The position numbers were made by a program, and so were the translations under genes. From positions 163,386,886 to 163,450,885 of the forward strand of contig JBAIZL010000005.1 in NCBI GenBank assembly GCA_036971475.1: a stretch of DNA of 64,000 nucleotides. The letters are read 5' to 3'. Origin of the DNA: Prosapia bicincta. Taxonomy: Eukaryota; Arthropoda; Insecta; Hemiptera; Cercopidae. The notes under the pieces are model-generated. The model worked only from the letters and a program-made list of their open reading frames with translations. It was not told the DNA's origin and did not search any database. This document shows, one piece after another, positions 11,875 through 20,010 of the stretch; the stretch's first letter is position 1; each line of letters starts with the position of its first letter.

Positions 11875-14280
11875 ATAGCTTAGCTAATGGATATCACGCA
11901 GTATCCGACGACTACAAGTTAACATATAGTATCCGATGCATTGCCAGGCTAATCATTAACACATAATATCAGATGAGTAGCTTACCTACAAAATATCACA
12001 TAATACCCGATACATAGCTTGACTAATCATTAATACATAGTATCCGATGCATAGCTTGACGATGGGTTAACATATAGTATCCGATAAGTACCCTGACTAT
12101 GGCCTAACACATAATATCCACTGCATAGCCTCGCTAATGGTTAGCACATAGTATCCGATGCAGAGCCTGACTATAGGTTATCACATATTATCCGATGCGT
12201 AGCCTGACTAATGGTTAACACATCCAGTGCATAGGCTGGCTAATGTTCAACATATAGTATCTGAAGCATAGCTAGGCTAATGGTTAACTAGTAGTTAGCT
12301 TGACTAAGGGTTAACACATAATATCCGATGTGTAGCCTGACTACAACTTAACACAAAATATCCAATGCATAGCCTGACTGGTGGTTAACATATCATATCC
12401 AACGCAGAGCTTGACGATGGGTTATCACATATTATCCGATGTGTAGCTTGACTAATGGTTAACACAAACTATCCAATGCACAGCTTGACCAATGGTTAAC
12501 ACATAATATCCACTGCAAGCTTGACTATGGGTTAACACATCGTATCCGATGAGTAGGTTGATTACAAACTAACACATAGTATCCATTGCATAGCTAGGCT
12601 AATGGTTAACACCTAGTATCTGATGCAGGGCTTGACTATAGGTTATCACATATTATCCGACGTGTAGCTTCACTAGTAGTCAACACATCCATTGCATAGG
12701 CCGGCTAATGACCAACATATGTTATCGGATGCATAGCTATGATAGTGGTTAACTAAACGTTAGCTTGACTATGGGATAACACATAATATCCGATATATAG
12801 CTTGACTAGTGGTTAACACATAATATCCGATGCATAGCTTGAGTATGTTTTAACAAATAGTATCCAATGCATAGCTTGACTATGGGTTATCACATAGTAT
12901 CCGATGAGAAGGTGAATACAAACTAATACATAGTAACCATTGCATACCTAGGCTAATGGTTAACACATAGTAGCCGTTGTATACCTTTACTACAAGTTAA
13001 CACAAAATATCCATACATAGCTTGTGAGTATGGTTTAACAAACAGTATCCAAAGCATAGCTTCACCATGGGTTATCACAAAGTATCCGACGGGTAGGTTT
13101 ATTACAAAGTAACACATAATATTCATTGCATAGTTTGACTAATCATTAACACATAGTATCTGATGCATAGCTAGGCTAATGGTTAACACATAGTAGCCGA
13201 TGTATAGCCTGAATAGGGCTAACACATAGTATCCGATGCATAGCTTGACTAGGGTTTAACATATCGTATCCTATGAGAAGTTTGAGTACAAGTTAACACA
13301 TAATATCCAATGCATAGCTTGACTAGGGTTTAACACATAGTAGCCGATGAGTAGAACGACTACAAGTTAACACATAAAATAAAGTACATAGCCAGGCTAA
13401 TGGTTAACACATAGTAGCCGATGTGTAGCCCTACTAATCGTTAACACATAATATCCAATGCATATTTTGAGTATGGTTTAACAAATAGTATCCAATGCAT
13501 AGCTTGACTATGGTTTAACACAAAGTATCCGTTGAGTAGGTTGAATACAAACTAACACATAGTATCCATTGCATAGTTAGGCTAATGGTTATCACATAGT
13601 ATCTGATACATAGCTAGGCTAATGGTTAACTTATAGTAGTCGATGCAAATCATGACTAGGGCTAACACATAGTATCCGATGCATAGATAGACTAGGGGTT
13701 ATCACACAGTATCCGATGAGTAGGTTGACTACAAGTTAACACATAATATCCAATGCATAGCTTGTCGAAAGGATAACACATAGTATCCGATGAGTAGATT
13801 GACTAAGGGTTATCTCATAGTATCCGTAGAGTAGGTTGATTACAAACTAACACATAATATTCATTGCATAGTTTGGCTAATGGTTATCACATAGTATCTG
13901 ATAAATATCTAAGCCAATGGTTAACACATAGTAGCCGATGCATAGCCTGACTAAGACTAACACATAGTATCCGGGGCATAGATTGAGTAATGGTTAACAC
14001 ATGGTATCCAAAGCATAACTTTACTAGGGGTTAACAAATAATATCCGATGGATAGCTTGACTACAAGGTAACACATAATATCCGATGCGTAGCTTAGCTA
14101 ATGGTTAACACATAGTATCTGATGCATAGCTATTCTAATGCGTAACACATAGTAGCCGATGCATAGCTTGACTAGGCCTATCACATAGATTGACTATGGG
14201 TTATCACATAGTATCCGATGAGAGGCTTGAATACAAGTTAACATATAATATCCAATGCATAGCTTGGGTAATGTTCAACA
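11875..14280 (+). repeat. Family D array: about 64 copies of a ~37 bp unit
   Basis: The consensus unit runs ATCCGATGCATAGCTTGACT then AATGGTTAACACATAGT and measures 37 bp where counted. Units are moderately diverged, with a TACAAGTTAACA variant alternating in places. Consensus units carry two 6-bp palindromes, ATGCAT and GTTAAC. It is the largest array in the element and has no long open frame. A replication or packaging role is only a thought. Confidence 0.93.
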
Positions 14281-14486
14281 TATAGTTAGCCTACATTCTG
14301 TGTTAAGCCAATATGTATGCTAAGCCTACATACATGATTCCCTAGCTGCGCAGATGCAAGGAGTTTCCAAAACTTGATATACAATCGCTGTAAATACTAT
14401 GCCACTCAACAAACAGATTAATCATCTGCTACTAGACACAGATCTAAGACAATGCAAGAGTAACCTTAAGTGTAACCCACACCTTG

Positions 14487-14628
14487 ACAACAGATACCTA
14501 GCCTGACAACAGATACCTAGCCTGACAACAGATAAATAGCATGACGACGGATACATAGCCTAACAACAGATACCTAACCTGACAACAAATACCTAACCTG
14601 AAAACAAACAAATAGCCCAACAACAGAG
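14487..14628 (+). repeat. ~20 bp tandem repeat (GACAACAGATACCTAGCCT)
   Basis: About seven units of 20-21 bp with point changes, lying between family C/D remnants and the third E copy. Confidence 0.9.
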
Positions 14629-14629
14629 C

Positions 14630-14755
14630 TAGATCAAATGACCAACGTTTCAACTAAACAACATTGAAAAACTGTCTCTTGCCCCGTTTAAACGACCAAC
14701 TTACACGAAGTTCAAACGAAAAACATTCACACCTGGTTCAAAAGGGTTATGGTTA
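14630..14755 (+). repeat. Family E repeat, copy 3
   Basis: Shares TAGATCAAATGACC, CAACTAAACAAC and ACCTGGTTCAAA with the first copy; it has an insert near 14672. Confidence 0.8.
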
Positions 14756-14969
14756 GTGAAGGCACTAGCAAAAGCCTTTATGATCTGAGCCCTAAGCCCT
14801 AGACATAATTATAGCTACCAACGCATACCACTATATCTATGTAGAAACTCTTATCCACCGGCCAAAGCCTATATGATCTGAGCTTTACACATATTGATCA
14901 GGTATGTTGTATCAATTACACCCTCTCGACCCGTGGACTAAGACAATAGTTACGTAAACACCTCAATCA

Positions 14970-15330
14970 ATTCTTAGGTAAAGCTACCTTGGAGTCAGAC
15001 CTTAGGTAAAGTCATCTTGGAGTCAGGTCGTAGGTAAAGCCACCCAGGAGCCAGGTCTTAGGTAAAGCTACCTTGGAGTAGGGCCTTAGGTATAGCCACC
15101 ATGGAGAAAGGCCTTAGGTAAAACCATCCCGAAGTCAGGACCTAGGTAAAGCTACCTTGGAGTCAGGCCTTATTTGAAGCCTCTTTGGAGCTAGACTTTA
15201 GGTAAAGCTACCTTAGGGTCAGCCCTTAAGTAAAGTCACCCCGGAGTCAGGTCATAGGTAAAGCTGCCTTGTAGTCAGACCTAGGAAAAGCAACCTCTGA
15301 GTTAAACCATAGGTAAAGCCAGCTTGGAGT
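14970..15330 (+). repeat. Family B array, forward copy 2
   Basis: About 13 units of 28-29 bp (TTAGGTAAAGCTACC then TTGGAGTCAGACC), in the same orientation as copy 1. Confidence 0.9.
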
Positions 15331-16125
15331 GGTAAAACAGCTATCAATGGATATCCAACCTAAATAGCTACGTAAAGGCAGCTAATATTGCATACCCTAT
15401 CACAATAACTCCTTAAAGACGGCTACCACTTAACAATAGCTACGTAAAAAACTGTTACCGATCCATGACCCAAGATAATACTTACGTAAAGACCTATATC
15501 AATGAATGAGCTAAGACAATAGATCCGTAAGGAAAATCTGCCAATGAATGAACTACGACAACAGCAATGTATGGACGGCTACCAATGCATTACGTATCAC
15601 AATAGCTCCGTAAAGACAGCTACCAACACATAACTCTTCACATTAGCTAAGTAAATAGCGCTACCATTGCTTAACCTATCTCAGTTGCTCGGTAGAGACA
15701 GCTACAAATACATTCCCTATCACAATAGTTACAAAGACATATATGAAATGCATCAGCAAGGACAATAGCTACGAAAAGACAGATACCAATGCATACTCTA
15801 TCACAATAATTACATCAGGCTAATACCAATGCGTTCCCTATTACAATAGCTCCGTAAAGACAGCTGCCTAGTAAACGACATCTATCAATACATGATCTAA
15901 GACAAAATATACGTAAAGGCCTATATAATTGCATAACCTATCACAAAAGCACCGTGAAGACAGCTACCTTTACATACCTTACCACAATAGCTACATAAAA
16001 ACGGCCAACGACTCATGGCCCAAGGCAATATTTACGTAACGATCTAGAGCAATGCATTAGCTAAGACAATAGCTCCGTAAGGAAAACCTATCAATGCATA
16101 ACCCATCAAAATATCTCTGTATATG
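15331..16125 (+). repeat. Family F array, ~40 bp units
   Basis: Degenerate units of TACCAATGCATA, CCTATCACAATAGCT and ACGTAAAGACAGC, about 20 copies. Better-preserved units carry the palindromes ATGCAT and TACGTA. No coding potential. Confidence 0.88.
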
Positions 16126-16400
16126 ACAGATTTTGTGATGACCTCTTCTGTACCAGAGTATATTGGAAGTCCTACCTTAAACATGCTAGATGCCATGATG
16201 ATCCTCTTCCGTACCAGAGTATATTGGAAGTGCTACCTTAGACATGCTAGAGACCCTGATGATCCTCTTCCGTACCAGAGTATACTGGAAGGTCTACCTT
16301 AGACCTGGCAGATGACCTGATGATCTTCTTTACCACAGTATGCTGTACGTGCTAACTTAGGCCTACTACATGTCTTGATGATCCTTTTCTGTACCATAGT
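16126..16400 (+). repeat. Family G array, 61 bp units
   Basis: Four to five units with GATGATCCTCTTC, CGTACCAGAGTATA and GCTACCTTAGACATGC. One well-preserved unit counts to 61 bp. Confidence 0.9.
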
Positions 16401-16439
16401 ATGCTAACTTACATGGGAAGACGCGATATTCCACTTTTG

Positions 16440-16640
16440 GGGTAAAAGATAAATTGTATGTAGGCCTATGTAGGGTAAAGTGCATATCGGCTTAACACAG
16501 TATGTAGGGCTATGTAAGGTAACATGCATTTTGTTTTATTTCAGGAGGAATGTAGGTTTACACGTTTATTGGCTTAATACAGGATGTAGGGTAACGCACA
16601 TAATGGTGTAATACAGGATGTGTACTATTTAGATTGGGTA
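16440..16640 (-). repeat. Family C array, inverted copy
   Basis: GTATGTAGGCCTATGTAGG and GGCTTAACACAGTATG are the reverse complement of the 11240-11870 motifs. Confidence 0.75.
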
Positions 16641-16654
16641 TACATTGATAGCTG

Positions 16655-16955
16655 TTTTACCACTCCAAGCTGGCCTTACCTATGGTTTAACTCAGGGGTT
16701 GCTTCACCTAGGGCTGACTACAAAGTAGCTTTACCTATGACCTGACTCCGGGGTGACTTTACTTAAGGGCTGACCCTAAGGTAGCTTTACCTAAAGTCTA
16801 GCTCCAAAGAGGCTTTAATTAAGGTCTGACTCCAAGGTAGCTTTACCTAGGTCCTGACTTAGGGATGGTTTTACCTAAGGCCTTTCTCCAGGGTGGCTAT
16901 ACCTAAGGCCCTACACCAAGGTAGCTTTACCTAAAACCTGGCTCCTGGGTGGCTT
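16655..16955 (-). repeat. Family B array, inverted copy
   Basis: About ten units read GGTGGCTTTACCTAAGG and CCTGACTCC, the reverse complement of family B. The array runs directly into the first reading frame of the gene cluster. Confidence 0.9.
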
Positions 16956-16964
16956 TACCGTTTT

Positions 16965-17153
16965 GTCGAAGCAAAGTATGGTAACGCCGTACTTGTAGAC
17001 TTACAGGTAAATGATGATGACAGACGCGCTGTCTTTCTTCCCAAGCGATACGCTACGGCGTTGACTGCGGAAGATTTGAGCTCTATTATAGGCAAATTTT
17101 TAACTGTTATCAAACATGTCGGTCAAACTGTGAATTTGGCTATAACAGAGTAA
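16965..17153 (+). CDS. Partial reading frame 1 of the composite element, unrecognised
   Basis: An open frame of 62 residues from VEAKYGNAVLV to LAITE ends with TAA at 17151-17153. It contains an acidic run (VNDDDRR), then FLPKRYATALTAEDLSSII, and looks like the compact C-terminal end of a soluble protein. The frame stays open upstream only into the inverted B repeat, and there is no ATG in the segment. The first part of the gene therefore appears replaced or cut off by the array, or is encoded by an exon that I cannot find. I do not recognise the family. Codon use and the absence of stops over 189 nt argue for real coding ancestry. Confidence 0.5.
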   Translation, partial: VEAKYGNAVLVDLQVNDDDRRAVFLPKRYATALTAEDLSSIIGKFLTVIKHVGQTVNLAITE

Positions 17154-17203
17154 TATTATTCTTTAAAACGTTTCAGCATGCTTCTTTTTTTAAAATTTTA
17201 CAG

Positions 17204-17783
17204 TGCCTCTATATTTGATTAATATATGCGCTATTGAGGTCTGCGCATGCGTACAGAACAGAAATGATATAGACAGTTTGGACTTACCTGTATCTGTAAA
17301 GCATACGTTGATAAAATCTTTTAAATACTATGTACAGATGAAGCCTTGTGATACATCTGAATCTTTATCTATAGATTTCAATAATTTAAATTTTTCAGTA
17401 TTGTTATGGTTGAAGAACCACCGTGGCGCTGTAACTGTGTATGCCTACAAGAGAACATTTGTCAAATTTATTAGATTTCACTACACAGGTCTGTCTAATA
17501 ATATTTGCCGAGAGTGTTTGAGTTACTTGGTGCTCCGCCAGGCAGAGAGTTTCGACATCACAAGAGCCGGTTCACATACTCTACAGCAGAAGTGGACTGC
17601 TTCGAATTTATTCGACACACTAATAACTGGTGCGATATCTGTTTAAGCCCGTTATTTAAATTATTTAGTTTTGAAGACTTTCTGCAATCAACCGCGGAAG
17701 AGAGCTATTCTTTGATCAACTATTGTGATCCGTTAATCTGCAGGTCATACATTCACGAGACATGGCGTCACAACAACCTATAA
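17204..17783 (+). CDS. Reading frame 2 of the composite element, unrecognised, probably spliced
   Basis: The frame opens right after an acceptor-like TTTTACAG (AG at 17202-17203) and runs in one frame to 17488; its first in-frame ATG is at 17338. A second frame is open from 17502 to the TAA at 17781-17783. Joining 17488 to 17542 across a 53-nt GT-AG interval keeps the frame and gives HYT-GREFRHH at the junction. A -1 frameshift near 17500 would do the same. Conserved-looking pieces are VTVYAYKRTFVKFIRF and FIRHTNNWCDICLSP. The last has a C-x2-C pair, and with Cys residues further on it could bind metal. The product would be about 170-190 residues, without signal peptide or membrane segment. 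The 3' end overlaps the start of the next frame by 22 nt. Family not recognised. Confidence 0.5.
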
Positions 17784-18397
17784 CCACTCGCATTGTAAGT
17801 AATTACTCTTTTTTTCAAATTATGTTAAGCCTAGATGACACAATAGGTGTTTATTTATAGGAGAGCATATTTTCAGACTTCATTTTTCGAATTATGTAAA
17901 GCCTAGACCACAGACTATACTGAATGAGTGGTAGTTTATTTTCAATAACGTTTAATTTATATATTTTGGATACGAGATATTATATGTTAATGTCAGGTCT
18001 TTTTCAAATTATGTAAAGCCTTAGATCACACAGTATATTGAATGAGTGGTAGTCTATTTTCAATAGCGTTTATTATATTTTTTTAAATTGTAGCATATTT
18101 TGGACACGAGGTAGCGTCATTTCTTTGTTCAAATTATCTGAAGCCTAGATCACGGAGTATATCGAGTGTTGGTTTATTTAGATTCTTTTTTCATTTTTAT
18201 AGGCGTACACTGCGCTTTCAGATTCCTCACTAACCTATTCGTCATCCTATTCGCCTCTACTACTACCTAGGGGCTCGTCTCCAAGAGATTTACCTTCCCG
18301 GCCGCCAGGCGTTGATACGGCCAGCGAGGAAGACGAGGATCACAGGCCCTGCTATAGTTGGGATGATTCGTTTCGTTTCGCCTACACGATTTTCTAA
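17762..18397 (+). CDS. Small Ser/Pro-rich acidic protein in two exons (75 aa), composite element
   Basis: An ATG at 17762, inside the end of the previous frame, opens exon 1 (17762-17794, MASQQPITTRI). It is followed by a strong donor GTAAGT. Exon 2 starts after TTTTTATAG at 18203 and runs to TAA at 18395-18397; the splice keeps the frame (phase 0). Exon 2 encodes a Ser/Tyr stretch, a Pro/Arg stretch and an acidic patch (SEEDEDH), so the product is probably disordered and may be regulatory. The stop overlaps the next ATG as TAATG. The 408-nt intron holds tandem repeats. The function cannot be inferred. Its overlaps with both neighbours resemble compact viral gene clusters more than host genes. 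Confidence 0.5.
17808..18180 (+). repeat. Intronic tandem repeat, about 70-120 bp units
   Basis: TTTTTCAAATTATGT then AAGCCTAGATCACA recurs at about 17811, 17883, 18000 and 18118. It is followed in the middle copies by TGAATGAGTGGTAGT and TATTTTCAATA. It lies wholly inside the intron of the Ser/Pro-rich gene. Confidence 0.85.
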
Positions 18398-18927
18398 TGG
18401 ATTCTCATTCACCGAGGAACCCGCCTTCACCCCACACATGCATACAGACGCTGGATTACACCTTAATACAGCTCCAGGTGGTGATTAGGGATTTGCGGAT
18501 GGCTGCCTCAAAAGCATACTACAGGACAAGTCGGACCTTTGCGTATAACGTCTGGGGCATGACGAGGAGATTCCTACAGGATATTGTGGTGGCGGGAGAC
18601 TACGCTGTCCATCGTACCAATAATGTAGGTAGATTTTCATATTATTTCAATTGATTTTTCTTTCAGGATATCTGGACCTATTTACTAATCATATTGTTTC
18701 TTACAGGATTTGTATATGCATATACAGCTGTTACTAATTAACTTTTTTGCCTACAGAATAAGCCACGACCGGCGGAGTTTAGCTTTTGCAATATATGTTG
18801 TGAGAACCCTCGCAACGCAGTTGCCACGCCATGTGGACATGTCTTTTGCTTAACCTGTCTCTCAAGATGTAATCGCTGCCCAAATTGCAGATCTCGGATC
18901 ATCGACTCATTTAAATTATATATGTAA
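18397..18927 (+). CDS. RING-finger (C3HC4) protein in two exons, 132 aa
   Basis: The ATG at 18397 shares its A with the preceding TAA. Exon 1 (18397-18624) encodes 76 residues, partly basic and probably helical (VVIRDLRMAASKAYYRT). A GTAGGT donor starts a 132-nt intron ending in TTTGCCTACAG at 18756. Exon 2 (18757-18927) joins in phase 0 and encodes a C-terminal RING with spacing C-x2-C-x11-C-x-H-x2-C-x2-C-x6-C-x2-C (CNIC, PCGHVFC, CLSRC, CPNC). All eight zinc ligands are intact. Such domains usually act as E3 ubiquitin ligases, and compact C-terminal RINGs of this type occur in IAP-like and viral proteins. No BIR domain is visible. The substrate is unknown. As an intact domain in a repeat-rich element it is the best functional clue to the element. 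Confidence 0.75.
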
Positions 18928-19276
18928 TATTAAGTACAATTTATATCTAGGCACTGTAAATTATTATTATATGTTAGTTTAATCAATCATCATGCTGAAT
19001 ACCCTTATTGTATATATTATTTCATATACCGGCCCTTTTCCATAACGGATCCTTATATCATGCGCTTTATCCAATATTATATGTTTATAACTCTCTTATA
19101 TTGCTAAAACACTCTGTTGAATAGATAGTTAGGTTTGTTTTATAGCATCACTCTACATGTTATGTGATAGGCCTCGTTATTAGTGTTTCTCCATAGACCT
19201 TTATATCTATACGCATTTACAACTATAGAATATATCCATAAAGCTATTTGTTTACTTAAACTATAACAACCTACAT

Positions 19277-19282
19277 AATAAA
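19277..19282 (+). promoter_or_regulatory. Candidate polyadenylation signal AATAAA
   Basis: First clear AATAAA downstream of the RING exon, about 350 nt past its stop codon. In A+T-rich DNA this may be chance. Confidence 0.25.
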
Positions 19283-19654
19283 TCAATACGGTAGTCAAAA
19301 CAAATACAATTGCATTGAATCACAACGACACAGCTGTGCGGGTTATAGGCCTGCTATAGCGGTCGCCGACTGTCATTGCGGTTTTAAGATAATGCGTTAT
19401 CTCTGCAGGTTTGCAAATGTCAGGCACACGGTCACCGGTTATGTTTGTCGCGTGTATTCCCTCACACGATAAGGCTTTGTTGCTTTGTTTATTATTTTGT
19501 AGCATAGACAAATTTCGAGTTTGGCAATCATATACCCTTGCCCCGCATCACCCAATGCGTTTAGGGTAGACCACTCTGGTTATAGGTGCGCGAGTCGTTC
19601 GATCGCGGCTACGTCATATAATAACCACTAAATCTTTCCACAAGTTATCCCCCA

Positions 19655-19750
19655 CGCCGGGAGCTACCCCCGGGGAGGGTCCTGAACGTAGCTGAGGACA
19701 CCCCTTCACCCAGGGATGGGTCAGGTTAGATGCGATTTACCTGCCTCAGG
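19655..19750 (-). repeat. Right inverted terminal block, copy 1
   Basis: GGAGCTACCCCCGG, GGTCCTGAACGTAGCTG and AGGTTAGATGCGA together are the reverse complement of 10240-10345. Confidence 0.85.
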
Positions 19751-19859
19751 TTATTGCGTCATAGGCCTACTTGATTAGAGTTTTTTCCAAAAACTACCCC
19801 TACCCCTCTAAACATAGTCAAACCCGCCCCATAGTCTAGGATCAGGGTCATTCTGAGTC

Positions 19860-19965
19860 GCCATCATCCATAACGACCCCTGGGAAGGTCCAGAACGTAG
19901 CTGAGGACACCCCCACACCTAGGGGTAGGTTAGGTTAGATGCGATTTACCTGCCTTAGGTTAGTG
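19860..19965 (-). repeat. Right inverted terminal block, copy 2
   Basis: A second version of the same block (GGTCCAGAACGTAGCTG, GGTTAGATGCGATTTACC), about 205 bp after the first and in the same orientation. Between the copies, AAAACTACCCCTACCCC resembles the complement of the GGGGGTAGTTTTT patches at 10345 and 10437. Confidence 0.85.
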
Positions 19966-20010
19966 CGTCATAGACCTAATTCCCCCACCATTTTTTTGCC
20001 AAAGTGGGCT

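Larger units (their letters stand above)
9650..20010 (+). mobile_element. Composite element with inverted ends, tandem arrays and a spliced gene cluster (class unknown)
   Basis: This ~10.3 kb stretch differs from its surroundings. It is richer in G+C and CpG at its ends and is almost filled with repeat families. A CpG-rich block at 10240-10345 recurs in inverted orientation at 19655-19750 and again at 19860-19965. Shared marks are CAGCTACGTTCAGGACC on the left and its complement on the right, next to GGGGGTAGCTCC and GCATCTAACCT. Inside, from left to right, lie family E and B repeats, C repeats, a 2.4-kb 37-bp array, E and B again, 40-bp and 61-bp arrays, and then C and B in the opposite orientation. 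A cluster of short intron-containing frames follows at 16965-18927. The layout suggests a large foldback-like or virus-like mobile element. I saw no transposase, integrase, polymerase or capsid motif, so the class is open and the outer limits (9650, 20010) are approximate. Confidence 0.55.

Noticed and set aside
11875..16400. CRISPR-like array of direct repeats
   Set aside because: Units are contiguous, degenerate and lack unique spacers. The window is eukaryotic and the pattern is tandem satellite.
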